Made by a program: the position numbers and the translations under genes
Shown here: positions 13,131 through 20,981 of the stretch, one piece after another
Numbering within the stretch: the stretch's first letter is position 1
Layout of the letters: each line of letters opens with the position of its first letter
IMG/VR virus record: IMGVR_UViG_3300043469_000558
Location: 1-23,770 of that record
Source of the DNA: a virus
Length of the DNA: 23,770 nt
Direction: 5' to 3' (one strand)
The notes under the pieces: generated by a model
What the model saw: the letters and a program-made list of their open reading frames with translations, nothing else
What the model was told of the DNA's origin: nothing
The model's database searches: none

Positions 13131-15519
13131 ATTGTAGTACAGGTAAAGTTATTATTGTTGAAACTCCATCTTTAAAGTATTCTAAAAATACTGCATCAAG
13201 TCTATCAGCTGCCGTAGCATTAGCAGGTATAGTTACATCTAACAATATATCAGCATCGTTATCTGTAGATAGTGTATAACTTAAAAAGTCAGTAGATAGC
13301 TTTACATCAAACGTATCGTAGTTATTCTTGTAAATTATGTATTGAACTTCTTGCGCAGTATTATCTACTTGTAATGTTTGAATGTTTGAATACCTTAAAT
13401 AAGTTGTGTTTTGTGTTATATCACGAAAATCATTTATCAATTCTAAATCTACTTCACCTGTTGTTAAATCGGTTGTAAGTGTGTTTATAATATAACGTTT
13501 ATTAGAAACTATTACCCTATCGTTTAACTTTAAAGAAGATAGCAAATAAGGATTAAAATTGCCTTTTGCTTTTATAACTCTTGTACGTTGGTTGTATAAG
13601 TTATTTATATATTGACTATAAAACTGTTGATACAAACCATTAGGTGCAAAGCTCAAATTCCAAACTGAATTCTCAACACCCCAATTTAGGGTTTGCAAAT
13701 AATTTAAATCAGTTCCTGCGAGTTGTATTTCGTTTGAAAAACGACGGTATTTATTTGATAGAATATTTGCACCACTTGAATTTTTAAAGTAAATGCTATT
13801 TGTAGAAGCACCTTCAAAAGTTTCAATTCCATTATTATACATCAATATAGGTTTTGGCGTGTATGGTTGTAAATCCTTAGTCCACATTGTTGTAGTTAAA
13901 AAATCAGTTCCTGTAGTACGCTCCCACATTACATCTTCAAACGGTGTTTTAACTTCGTAACTGTCGGAAAATGCTGAATTAGGATTATCAAAAAATAAAT
14001 CGCCATACTCAAGTAGCTGATTCATTTCTCTATAATTTGTATTTAAAACATTCTCGGATTTTTCGTGTTTGAAATCAATTCTTTTAAATAATTTAGGTTT
14101 TCCTATTTCTATTTCGTTTGCTTGAACAAATTTAGTTATATCTATTTCATCACCATCTTGATACCATTTTTCTAATGGTAAAAACTCAAATGTATTTTCA
14201 GCAGTTGGAACGATTACCATATTGAACATCTTAACCAATCCTGTAACAAAATCGCTGACTTTAATATCAGGAACTAAACTTGGAATGTTTAACTGTCCGC
14301 TTGTTGTTTGGATTGCTGAAAATGCGCCAATTAAATCATAGTAATATCCATCTGTAACACCATTAAGATATAGAAGATACCTTATTTGTAATTGACTCGT
14401 AAATGTAACAGCACCAATATCTGAATTAACAAAAAAAGTAAAATTAAAAGTTTCAGGAAAAAATCCGCTAAGCTGAAAAAAAGTTGTTGTAGTATTTCCA
14501 CTTAAATTTAAAAAAGATGTATATGGAACTCCATTATTATAAATATGAAGGTTATAATTTGTTGAGCTTGTATTTATTTTTAAATATAAATTAACACCAT
14601 CAGGGAATAAAGTATCAGGATCAGTATATGATGGCGGAGGACCATATGGACTAATCCAATCCATTGTAACTGCTCTATAAGCTATATTTAAAGTGTCAGT
14701 TGCCAAATCTAAATAATACATTGAGGGGGCTTTAGTTGTAAAATTAACTTTTGTTAAATTACTTCTATAAACCATTTTATCAGCGTTTTTGCAATATAAA
14801 AACAACTTGCTAAAAGTTTGACTATTTAAAAATTCCCCTGTAAATGTTAGGCCATATTGTGATTGGATATACTCGAATATTTTTGTGACAGGAATAGCAG
14901 GGAATAAATCCTCGTAATTAATTGCACCGGTAAGCAAAGTAACATCGTTTGCAGTATTGCCCGTTTGGTATTCGTATCTTTTATCGTTTCCAATAATTGG
15001 GAAGTAAACTTCGGGAACCATATCAAAACTCATTGTTGCGAAAACTGCGGCTAAATTGTAATCTAAATTTAACTCACTTAATCGGGGCAAACTTGCGATT
15101 TTATCCTCTAAAAATTTATCTTTAAGCTGCACCAAATTACCAACGAAATTAACCGAATAGCTTTCTATAAAGCCGTTCTTTTTATTGGCTTTTTCCATTG
15201 TAAACTTTCCGTCACGAAAAGGAATAGTGTCTATTTCAATATAACCGTAATACTTTACCCTATGGTCAAACGCTGTACCTTCTACTAAATTAATTCCGTC
15301 TAAATCAGTTTCACCTACTGCTGATTCGTACCAATGTTTGAAAATAGCGTTGTTGTGCTTACTTGCGGGAATCGTAAAACTCTGTGAATAATCCGTAAAC
15401 AGCTTTCCTAAATCATTAAAATTCTGAATAGAAGAAGTTATACTAATCTTTTCATCTTTGAATAATTCAATTCGATTAACTACACCATCTACGTAAATAT
15501 AAATTTGTACTGTTTGCAT
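13123..15519 (-). CDS. Large tail/baseplate structural protein (798 aa)
   Basis: 798 aa, one of the largest proteins of the window, mainly beta-rich. The N-terminus VQIYIYVDGVVNRIELFKDE followed by ISITSSIQNFNDLGKLFTDY and SFTIPASKHNNAIFKHWYE is characteristic of a Bacteroidota phage protein found next to the tape measure. Later segments include YLLSSLKLNDRVIVSNKRY and INTLTTDLTTGEVDLELINDF, reminiscent of tail hub proteins where a ring-forming core meets the tube. I infer a baseplate hub or tail-tip role from size, beta content and position. No peptidase or lysozyme motif was noticed. It overlaps the preceding 366-aa gene by 1 nt. Confidence 0.65.
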   Translation of the reverse strand: MQTVQIYIYVDGVVNRIELFKDEKISITSSIQNFNDLGKLFTDYSQSFTIPASKHNNAIFKHWYESAVGETDLDGINLVEGTAFDHRVKYYGYIEIDTIPFRDGKFTMEKANKKNGFIESYSVNFVGNLVQLKDKFLEDKIASLPRLSELNLDYNLAAVFATMSFDMVPEVYFPIIGNDKRYEYQTGNTANDVTLLTGAINYEDLFPAIPVTKIFEYIQSQYGLTFTGEFLNSQTFSKLFLYCKNADKMVYRSNLTKVNFTTKAPSMYYLDLATDTLNIAYRAVTMDWISPYGPPPSYTDPDTLFPDGVNLYLKINTSSTNYNLHIYNNGVPYTSFLNLSGNTTTTFFQLSGFFPETFNFTFFVNSDIGAVTFTSQLQIRYLLYLNGVTDGYYYDLIGAFSAIQTTSGQLNIPSLVPDIKVSDFVTGLVKMFNMVIVPTAENTFEFLPLEKWYQDGDEIDITKFVQANEIEIGKPKLFKRIDFKHEKSENVLNTNYREMNQLLEYGDLFFDNPNSAFSDSYEVKTPFEDVMWERTTGTDFLTTTMWTKDLQPYTPKPILMYNNGIETFEGASTNSIYFKNSSGANILSNKYRRFSNEIQLAGTDLNYLQTLNWGVENSVWNLSFAPNGLYQQFYSQYINNLYNQRTRVIKAKGNFNPYLLSSLKLNDRVIVSNKRYIINTLTTDLTTGEVDLELINDFRDITQNTTYLRYSNIQTLQVDNTAQEVQYIIYKNNYDTFDVKLSTDFLSYTLSTDNDADILLDVTIPANATAADRLDAVFLEYFKDGVSTIITLPVLQYA

Positions 15520-16619
15520 TATACTACATCGTTTATTAGGTTGTAAGAATATTCAAACTCAACTTCATAATTAATCATTTTATCCTGCAATCCTGTTTTA
15601 ATTGGCATTGATTTAGTTTTAATATTTGCAGGTTTGTTATCTAATAAAATAGTTTCTGAAGCCATTAAATCAAACATCAATTCAGAATAGTTTTCATCTA
15701 CCCAACCTGTGTTTAGTTTAACTGATTGTGTACCTACAAAATTAAACTGCTGTGTTTGGTTTCTTAACGGATTGTAATCCCAATTATCGGGTAGTAATCT
15801 AAATTCACTATTCTTTACTTCTACATTGTTTGTTTGTGCCTTCCAAAATGTAAGAAACTGCCATCCACCATAACGATTAATAAACGTACAAACTACAGGA
15901 GTGTATTTACTTTCGCATACCGGTAAAAAAGTAACTGTAGGTAATATAGTTTCCATTAATTCAGATTCTATAATTACATCGTTTCCAAAGTTATGATTTG
16001 CTAATTCTACATTCTTTGCAGGTATCTTAAACATATATGTTCCTGCATCATCATCTGAAGTTAGTATTTCTAAAGTAGAAGAAGTTAAATCCCTTCTATT
16101 TGTCCATTTTACTTCTGTTAAAGAAGTTCCATCGTGTTCTATTAATACATTGAAGTAAGGTAATTGTGATTGTGTAGAAGCTTCGTTGTAATACTGAATA
16201 ATATTGTGGTTAGTTAAATACTCAACTTTATCGTTTTGCGTTTGATTAGCGCCACCTAAATAGCTTGTAAACGATTGTGTACCTACATAGTAAATACTTC
16301 TAACTAATTCCCATTCTTTATCGCCTTCTGTATTAAAATACCATTCAGCATAAACATATACCCACATTTCATCAGAATCTTCTTTTGGATATACTTCTAT
16401 GTAAGCATTTATAGTTTCTATTTGCTCAGCTATGTAAGGCGATATATTAAATACAATTGCAGGTAAATCTTCAGATGGTATTTTCTTTTCAATAGTATAG
16501 GTAGCCGTTGCAGGTTGTGTTTCATTTTTATTCCAAACCCATAAACGCAATTGTGCAGCAGCTTGTCCTGCTTCATCTACTTCTATAAAATACGGTGAAC
16601 GTGCATTAATTACTTTCAT
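15519..16619 (-). CDS. Tail structural protein, possibly distal-tail type (366 aa)
   Basis: 366 aa, beta-rich and acidic, starting MKVINARSPYFIEVDEAGQ. The RSPYFI motif at residues 7-12 recurs in Bacteroidota phage tail proteins as far as I know. Other visible points are FNISPYIAEQIET, a Trp-rich strand region (WVYVYAEWYF) and a C-terminal VEFEYSYNLINDV that resembles repeated beta strands. It lies between a tail-completion gene and the 798-aa hub-like protein with 4-nt and 1-nt overlaps. A distal-tail or baseplate ring role is likely but not shown by sequence. Confidence 0.6.
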   Translation of the reverse strand: MKVINARSPYFIEVDEAGQAAAQLRLWVWNKNETQPATATYTIEKKIPSEDLPAIVFNISPYIAEQIETINAYIEVYPKEDSDEMWVYVYAEWYFNTEGDKEWELVRSIYYVGTQSFTSYLGGANQTQNDKVEYLTNHNIIQYYNEASTQSQLPYFNVLIEHDGTSLTEVKWTNRRDLTSSTLEILTSDDDAGTYMFKIPAKNVELANHNFGNDVIIESELMETILPTVTFLPVCESKYTPVVCTFINRYGGWQFLTFWKAQTNNVEVKNSEFRLLPDNWDYNPLRNQTQQFNFVGTQSVKLNTGWVDENYSELMFDLMASETILLDNKPANIKTKSMPIKTGLQDKMINYEVEFEYSYNLINDVV

Positions 16620-17158
16620 TTCTTAATATCTTTTAAACTTGTTTTCATTAAATCTTCTACATCTAAAGCAAATCCTTTTATTAAATCTTCTGTTATGTAT
16701 TTTTTATATCCTGCTTCAAATGGTTTTGTAAAAAATAAACTTGGTCGTATACCTTTTGCGTAAATACTACGTGTAATTAAAAATGCAGTAGATTCATAAG
16801 ACATAAATTTTCCGTCTTTTCTTTTAAATTGAATCCTACGTGCTTGTACCCACTTTTTAATTCCTTCAGTTAATCCACCTTTCTTACCTGTACCACTACC
16901 AAACTTAAATGGTGAATTAGGCGCTTTTAATGAACTGAATTTACCCTTTACTCCTTTGTCCTGAAATTGGCCATATTGTGGCATTTCAAAATATATACCT
17001 ATTGAATTAGGCATTGCTTTTACTTCGCCTTTTAAACCTCTATACAGTTCGCTTGTAACGTTTTTATCACCTTTAGTTAAGTTAGTTCTACTTTGTTGTA
17101 TTACGTAGTCTCTAAAGCGTTCTAAAGTCTTTTGTGTATGTTGTAGATTATATGCCAT
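16616..17158 (-). CDS. Tail-completion / minor tail protein (HK97 gp10-like)
   Basis: 180 aa, basic. The sequence pattern YGQFQDKGVKGKFSSLKAP in the middle, WVQARRIQFK, then AFLITRSIYAKGIRPSLFFT and KPFEAGYK near the C-terminus matches phage minor tail or head-tail joining proteins of the HK97 gp10 type, with the central Gly-rich loop and the terminal 'R-P-S-x-F-F' signature. These proteins cap the head-tail interface. It follows the tail-terminator candidate with a 1-nt overlap, the common gp10-then-terminator pair in inverted order. Confidence 0.65.
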   Translation of the reverse strand: MAYNLQHTQKTLERFRDYVIQQSRTNLTKGDKNVTSELYRGLKGEVKAMPNSIGIYFEMPQYGQFQDKGVKGKFSSLKAPNSPFKFGSGTGKKGGLTEGIKKWVQARRIQFKRKDGKFMSYESTAFLITRSIYAKGIRPSLFFTKPFEAGYKKYITEDLIKGFALDVEDLMKTSLKDIKK

Positions 17159-17619
17159 TAACAGATAGTAGTGTTATTTGCAGTTTCTACATTTAATGTA
17201 ATTGTCCATCCTACTAACTTATTTTCAAATCTATCAGCAAATGCTTCAAAGCTAATGCTACCATTTAATCTAAAACCCATATCGTACAAATTGCCTCTAC
17301 GTAAACTCGCAATCAATCGTTTACCAACTTCTAACTGAGTGTTGAATATATCCTGTTCATTGTCATTGTCTAACCAAATATCAGTTGAATTAGCTTTAGA
17401 TATATCGCACACATCCATAAGCAAAATAGAAACGTTAAATATATTTGTGTTTCCTGATTCAGATTCTGTTACATTGTTTACAATAATATGCGACAAAGGG
17501 AATATAGTAGTTTTGTTTAAATCGACATTGAATATATCACCGGTAGTTACATTGTTTACTATTCCATCTTCGTAGAGTGAATCTCTTAATACTTCGGTTA
17601 CTTTATAATATTGGTTCAT
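17158..17619 (-). CDS. Tail terminator-like protein (153 aa)
   Basis: 153 aa beginning MNQYYKVTEVLRDSLYEDG and containing NVTTGDIFNVDLNKTTIFPL, SHIIVNNVTESESG, and a C-terminal GWTITLNVETANNTTI. The plan of a helical start and a beta sandwich with ligand-like middle resembles tail terminator proteins of siphophages, which cap the tube. The support is position: it lies between the tail chaperone frame (1-nt overlap at 17619) and the gp10-like gene. No family signature is strong enough to be sure. Confidence 0.5.
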   Translation of the reverse strand: MNQYYKVTEVLRDSLYEDGIVNNVTTGDIFNVDLNKTTIFPLSHIIVNNVTESESGNTNIFNVSILLMDVCDISKANSTDIWLDNDNEQDIFNTQLEVGKRLIASLRRGNLYDMGFRLNGSISFEAFADRFENKLVGWTITLNVETANNTTIC

Positions 17620-17867
17620 TACTTTCTAATTTGTTGTATTTCTATTTCGTTCTTTTCTTTTTCGAATGTTAAAAATGTTAAGCAAGTTGTAAGTCGTAAT
17701 TGGGAAACTTCGTCAAATCTTCTAACATCTCCCTGAGCAAGGCCATAGTAGGAACTATACCAACCCCACTTTTTTCCAAACTGTGCTTGTCTATCAAATC
17801 CATCAGCTGCTTGTCCGTCTCCAAATAATTCAGGGTAGAGTTCAGTAACGCGTTGCCTAAATTGTAA
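17619..17867 (-). CDS. -1 frame extension of the tail assembly chaperone (82 aa)
   Basis: After codon 163 of the chaperone gene, a -1 shift at the T9 run opens 82 codons ending in TAA 17619, overlapping the next start by 1 nt. The protein text is convincing: LQFRQRVTELYPELFGDGQA, then FGKKWGWYSSYYGLAQGDVR, then LRLTTCLTFLTFEKEKNEIE. The pattern KKWGWYxSxYxLAxGD and LTFLxFEKEKxEIE fits the second part of Bacteroidota tail assembly chaperones. The 0 frame over the same DNA also encodes plausible protein, so the region is dual-coding. The fusion would be 245 aa, equivalent to lambda gpGT made with gpG. Confidence 0.8.
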   Translation of the reverse strand, partial: LQFRQRVTELYPELFGDGQAADGFDRQAQFGKKWGWYSSYYGLAQGDVRRFDEVSQLRLTTCLTFLTFEKEKNEIEIQQIRK

Positions 17868-18355
17868 AAAAAAACCATAGCACCTAATGCAACTTCTAAT
17901 GGCATATCTAACATAGCATCAGAATACGCAGCAGAACCTTTATATTCTTCTATCAGGTACTTCTTATTCAGTTTGTTTATTACAGGTCTGTAAAGAACTG
18001 CCATAGCTTTGTGCATATTATCCCAATCAGAAATGTATGTTTCTAAATCGGTATATTCTCCTAAGCTTATTTCATCTAAATTAGGAATGAATCCAAATTC
18101 TAAACCTTTGTGTTTAAATGTTTGAGTTAACTTATAACTACCGGTAAACATTTCACCTAACTTATTCGTAATCGTTGTAATATCTTTTAACTTCATTAGC
18201 GATATTTCTTTTAACGATACACCACAAAATATTTCTATCATCTTGTGCTGCAAAAATTCGCCCTCAGGATTATCTTTAGCTATACGTGTGAATCTTTGGT
18301 ACTGTTCTAATGTTATTTCGTTTAAAGATGTTGGTATAGATATTTCTAACTTCAT
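17678..18355 (-). CDS. Tail assembly chaperone, 0-frame product (gpG-like)
   Basis: 225 aa, starting MKLEISIPTSLNEITLEQY. The first 163 residues are predicted helical with EYTDLETYISDW and MPLEVALGAMVFF, common to Bacteroidota phage tail chaperones that bind the tape measure during tail assembly. Residues 164-225 (YNLGNALLNSTLNYLET to the stop) are read only without frameshifting; the alternative product switches to the -1 frame at the T9 run. In lambda the ratio of the two forms sets correct tail assembly. Two products from one gene upstream of tail genes is the classical arrangement, though the tape measure here is five genes further on. The stop lies 60 nt before the terminator-like gene. 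Confidence 0.75.
   Translation of the reverse strand: MKLEISIPTSLNEITLEQYQRFTRIAKDNPEGEFLQHKMIEIFCGVSLKEISLMKLKDITTITNKLGEMFTGSYKLTQTFKHKGLEFGFIPNLDEISLGEYTDLETYISDWDNMHKAMAVLYRPVINKLNKKYLIEEYKGSAAYSDAMLDMPLEVALGAMVFFYNLGNALLNSTLNYLETDKQLMDLIDKHSLEKSGVGIVPTMALLREMLEDLTKFPNYDLQLA
17866..17874 (-). promoter_or_regulatory. T9 slippery site of the tail chaperone gene
   Basis: Minus-strand codons read GTT TTT TTT TAC (Val161-Phe-Phe-Tyr164), giving the in-phase heptamer T-TTT-TTT. A -1 slip moves into the frame encoding the 82-aa extension. The upstream part of the -1 frame (Cys/Arg-rich) does not look like protein, so the switch should be at this run and not earlier. No obvious hairpin follows. 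Confidence 0.7.
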
Positions 18356-18413
18356 AAAGTTTTTTATTTAATAATAACTTTTATGTGAAATTGTATTAAA
18401 CGTATTTAAACAG

Positions 18414-18438
18414 AAAAAGGGTAACATTTCTGCTACCC
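18414..18438 (-). terminator. Rho-independent terminator between terminase and tail genes
   Basis: Minus-strand RNA forms a 7-bp stem GGGTAGC/GTTACCC (one G-U pair) with a 6-nt loop, followed by five T and then CTGTTT. It lies about 28 nt after the stop of the 90-aa gene (18466) and ends a transcript that began upstream or at the promoter 18761-18786. The tail genes from 18355 then need their own promoter or read-through; none is obvious in the remaining 58 bp. Confidence 0.75.
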
Positions 18439-18465
18439 TAATTCCAACTATTTAACCAACTCTAA

Positions 18466-18738
18466 TTATGCTTTAAAATACTCTATCCAAAAATCCCGAA
18501 GTGATTGTGATATTTGACTATAAGGAATCCATACATCGTTTCCTTCATTTACTTTTAATTCTATTCTACGTTCTAAGGTCATTGCAGGCAATTCTTCTAC
18601 CTTGTATATACGTTTGCATATTGTTTTAGAATTAAACGTTATAAGCGCATCGTAAATGCCTGTAGCTTGAACTTCTGTTTCAAAATCAAAGCATTCATCT
18701 TTGTGTTCTGCGTAGTAACTTATTCTGTATGTTCTCAT
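18466..18738 (-). CDS. Hypothetical protein (90 aa) downstream of its own promoter
   Basis: 90 aa, MRTYRISYYAEHKDECFDF at the start and SLRDFWIEYFKA at the end, alternating charged and aromatic residues with mixed alpha/beta character. No motif is recognised. The gene stands alone: a candidate promoter about 20-50 nt upstream (18761-18786) and a terminator after it (18414-18438). Such a single-gene unit within a phage operon may be a moron or a regulator, expressed apart from the neighbours. Between it and the terminase-linked 49-aa gene is a 67-bp AT-rich spacer. Confidence 0.6.
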   Translation of the reverse strand: MRTYRISYYAEHKDECFDFETEVQATGIYDALITFNSKTICKRIYKVEELPAMTLERRIELKVNEGNDVWIPYSQISQSLRDFWIEYFKA

Positions 18739-18760
18739 TTGTTATTTGTTTTTGTTTCAA

Positions 18761-18786
18761 CAAATGTAAACAAGTTATTTATGCAA
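18761..18786 (-). promoter_or_regulatory. Candidate Bacteroidota-type promoter
   Basis: TACATTTG (18768-18761) exactly matches TAnnTTTG on the minus strand, and TTG (18786-18784) lies 15 nt upstream. Transcription would start near 18755, about 16 nt before the ATG of the 90-aa gene. It lies in a non-coding spacer and is followed by a complete transcript unit with a terminator, which adds weight. Confidence 0.55.
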
Positions 18787-18805
18787 ATTATATTTTAACA
18801 AATAT

Positions 18806-18955
18806 TTAACTACTTAAATAAGCACTTGCTATTTCGTACATCTTATGCATCTTCTTTATTTCACCAATATTTCTTGGTAAAGCTATATCTACTTCTACAC
18901 CTTTAACGTGATGTATGTAGCATTGTATAGTAGCTATGAATTGTCCGTATGTCAT
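18806..18955 (-). CDS. Small protein translationally coupled to the terminase (49 aa)
   Basis: Frame from ATG 18955 to TAA 18806; it starts MTYGQFIATIQCYIHHVKG and ends MHKMYEIASAYLSS. The start shares one base with the stop of the large terminase (TAATG), a typical coupled junction. The product is small, helical, with an HH pair and Cys12. No function recognised; it might help terminase, but position alone supports this. Confidence 0.6.
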   Translation of the reverse strand: MTYGQFIATIQCYIHHVKGVEVDIALPRNIGEIKKMHKMYEIASAYLSS

Positions 18956-20163
18956 TAGTAGACAAAGTAATTACCCTTGTTTTTATTTTCTAATTGGTAA
19001 GTAACGCAGTATCGAAGTGGGTCCAATAAATGGTTGTGCGCATCTTGTGGAGTTTTAGACTTCTTTTCTAACCAACAGTAGTTATTTAGTTCCCTGATTA
19101 AATTAATAGATTCAGGTGATACTATCAAATCGTAATCTTGTAAAATGCTAATACCATACGTTACTGAATCAGGACCTTTAACTGCAGGTACAATATTTAA
19201 ACCTAATGCTTGTAGTTCACTAATCAATCTCGGTTCTGCTGAATCAGCAACTATTAAAGCATCGTTTGCGTGCTGCTTGTTTAAACTGTATATCTGTGAT
19301 GTTGTTAAACCTTTTAAGTAAAACCTTTCGTTAATGTAAATACGTTTGTTAGATGTATCTATATTGCATTCTAATAATGTTGATTCATCTGCTGCAAATC
19401 CGTAATCCTGCCCAAAGATAGATTTACCTATTTGTTTGTATTCGCCTATAGTCCAATTAGTAAATATAACTCCTTCTGCTTTGTCCATCCATCCACCTAA
19501 GATTTGGTGGTTGTACTTTTCAGGCCTTCTTTGTTTTATGTTCTCTATCTGTGTTATAAATGATTCAGATAGGTTTTCTATATTATCTAAGTATGTAGTG
19601 TGAATATAAGTAGTATCACCTTTTATTAAATTGCTTCCTGCTTGTACACCTTTATCTTCAAAGAACTTTTTATAAATGAAGTGTTCTTTTGTTGCAGGAT
19701 TTAACACCAATAAAACCCTATTGTGTATGCCTTTTGTTCTTATACTAAAATCAATCTTTTCAAATGTTTCTTCATCTGTTAGTTCTTCTGCTTCATCTAA
19801 CACCCAAGTTGTAACTCCTGCTAAAGATTTAAGTGAAGCAGTTTGTGTACCACTACTTGTTTTAATGCCTTTAAATAGAATCTTAGAACCTGTTTTAAGA
19901 TTTACTATTTCATCCTTAGTTATATAAAAATCGTTGCTTAAATCAGCTCTTTCAATCTTATCTATAAATTCGGGAATAATAGAAACGTTTGCAGAAGTTA
20001 AAGTGTAACGTGTAAATAATATAACGTGTCCTGATTCATAAGTAAGCAATAGTAAAAAGGAATTAAGGGAATATGATTTACCACTTCCCCTTCCACCTGT
20101 AATTACAAAGTACCTACTATCTGAACCAAGTAAATTATATTTCTGATTTATTGCTATTCCCAA
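18955..20163 (-). CDS. terL: Terminase large subunit (ATPase and nuclease)
   Basis: 402 aa, complete for the family. Walker A GGRGSGKS at residues 23-30, Walker B TTWVLDEAEE with Asp123-Glu124, and coupling motif LVLNPAT at 152-158. The C-terminal nuclease has the acidic metal-binding residues Asp253 (FGQDYGF), Asp307 (IVADSAE) and Asp381 (LDPLRY), with the final DPLRY-CVTY typical of Terminase_3 proteins. It pumps DNA through the portal and cuts the genome end. It overlaps the small subunit by 29 nt. All catalytic positions look intact. Confidence 0.95.
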   Translation of the reverse strand: MGIAINQKYNLLGSDSRYFVITGGRGSGKSYSLNSFLLLLTYESGHVILFTRYTLTSANVSIIPEFIDKIERADLSNDFYITKDEIVNLKTGSKILFKGIKTSSGTQTASLKSLAGVTTWVLDEAEELTDEETFEKIDFSIRTKGIHNRVLLVLNPATKEHFIYKKFFEDKGVQAGSNLIKGDTTYIHTTYLDNIENLSESFITQIENIKQRRPEKYNHQILGGWMDKAEGVIFTNWTIGEYKQIGKSIFGQDYGFAADESTLLECNIDTSNKRIYINERFYLKGLTTSQIYSLNKQHANDALIVADSAEPRLISELQALGLNIVPAVKGPDSVTYGISILQDYDLIVSPESINLIRELNNYCWLEKKSKTPQDAHNHLLDPLRYCVTYQLENKNKGNYFVY

Positions 20164-20431
20164 CTTTGAAGATATCTTTTATATTAAAATCATTTACGTT
20201 GTGTGTAGCTTCTATAATTTCTTTTGGTTTACCAAATATATGTTCAGCTATAAACAACTGCCCACGTTGTGATTCCATTAAAGTAGTTTTAACAAATTCA
20301 ATCTTTGTTTCTTCTTCAGTTTCTTTATTGTAAAGTTGGCCTAATGCTTTTAGAAAAATGTTGTTTACTTTTTCTTCTTCTACTTTAGGTGGTCTACCTT
20401 TTCCTAATTTATTTCCTTTTTCAAATCCCAT
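20135..20431 (-). CDS. terS: Terminase small subunit candidate
   Basis: 98 aa with a basic start MGFEKGNKLGKGRPPKVEEE, an AT-hook-like or DUF5681-like pattern seen in small proteins before TerL. Residues 60-75 hold RGQLFIAEHIFGKPKEIIE, a helix-turn-like segment. It comes directly before TerL with a 29-nt overlap, the usual place for the DNA-recognition subunit that selects phage DNA. It is short compared with most TerS, which often exceed 130 aa, so the call is from position and basic start. Confidence 0.7.
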   Translation of the reverse strand: MGFEKGNKLGKGRPPKVEEEKVNNIFLKALGQLYNKETEEETKIEFVKTTLMESQRGQLFIAEHIFGKPKEIIEATHNVNDFNIKDIFKVGNSNKSEI

Positions 20432-20471
20432 AGTTAAAAGTAATGTTTAAATATATTTCAATAAAAATAAT

Positions 20472-20651
20472 CTATTCTTCTTTTTGTTTATCAGGCCAAT
20501 AGTATTCACATTCTTGTTCACCATTTTCATTTAGCGTTAATGGTGGTGTGCTAAAATAAGATTGTCTAAACTCACTTGCTTTAGATGTGTATCTATAACA
20601 CGTTTCTTTTATTTCGCATTGCCTACCTTGGCATTTACTTATATCAGGCAT
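20472..20651 (-). CDS. Small Cys-containing phage protein (59 aa)
   Basis: Frame from ATG 20651 to TAG 20472, beginning MPDISKCQGRQCEIKETCYR and ending ECEYYWPDKQKEE. Cys7, Cys12 and Cys18, with a fourth later (ECEYYW), look like a metal-binding or disulphide cluster. The pattern MPDISKC-x4-C-x5-CYRYT is familiar from many metagenomic Bacteroidota phages, where it stays unnamed. It overlaps the previous membrane-protein gene by 13 nt and lies directly before the terminase genes. Confidence 0.7.
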   Translation of the reverse strand: MPDISKCQGRQCEIKETCYRYTSKASEFRQSYFSTPPLTLNENGEQECEYYWPDKQKEE

Positions 20652-20752
20652 ATAAACATAATAGCTAAAGTAAATAATAAACCTACATAAACTTTAAAAG
20701 CAGTTTTAGCTAAAAATTTAATTTCTTTTCTTTCTTGTTCTGTTAGTTTCAT
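20639..20752 (-). CDS. Tiny membrane protein (37 aa)
   Basis: Frame from ATG 20752 to TAA 20639 beginning MKLTEQERKEIKFLAKTA, with a single membrane helix at about 19-37 (FKVYVGLLFTLAIMFICLI). A charged start and a C-terminal helix suggest N-in anchoring. It shares overlaps of 4 nt with the upstream and 13 nt with the downstream small genes, consistent with a coupled string. Unknown function. Confidence 0.5.
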   Translation of the reverse strand: MKLTEQERKEIKFLAKTAFKVYVGLLFTLAIMFICLI

Positions 20753-20844
20753 TTTCTATCGTTATAATTAATTAAGTAATACCATAGCCAAATTAGTTTA
20801 GGCCTTATGAATTCGTACATCAGTAATATAAATAAGTAAATCAT
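20749..20844 (-). CDS. Very short hydrophobic ORF (31 aa), uncertain
   Basis: ATG 20844 to TGA 20749 with ATGA overlaps at both ends. The product begins MIYLFILLMYEFIRPK and is hydrophobic and aromatic. The chain of 4-nt overlaps speaks for it; the very small size against it. It could simply be a spacer that keeps ribosomes moving between its neighbours. Confidence 0.4.
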   Translation of the reverse strand: MIYLFILLMYEFIRPKLIWLWYYLINYNDRK

Positions 20845-20981
20845 TTGTAAAGTTGTTTTAGTTCTTTTCCTATTTCTATCCATTCCGGATAACCTTGTTT
20901 AATATATCCACTTACTACAAATCGTAAATAGTCTTTAGTGTATTTCTTATGTAGTAGTTCTGCTCTTTCTTTATTTGTCAT
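20841..20981 (-). CDS. Small protein of unknown function (46 aa)
   Basis: Frame from ATG 20981 to TGA 20841, starting MTNKERAELLHKKYTKDYLR and ending EIGKELKQLYK. It is helical and basic, with GYIKQGYPEWIEIG in the centre. The ATGA overlap with the Zn-ribbon gene upstream and with the following ORF supports translation. No family recognised. Confidence 0.6.
   Translation of the reverse strand: MTNKERAELLHKKYTKDYLRFVVSGYIKQGYPEWIEIGKELKQLYK

Noticed and set aside
17770-17775. A6 run in the tail chaperone gene as the frameshift site
   Set aside because: The -1 frame is already protein-like upstream of it (FGDGQAADGFDRQAQFG), so the switch must happen earlier; the T9 run fits, and the A6 run does not form an in-phase X-XXY-YYZ heptamer.
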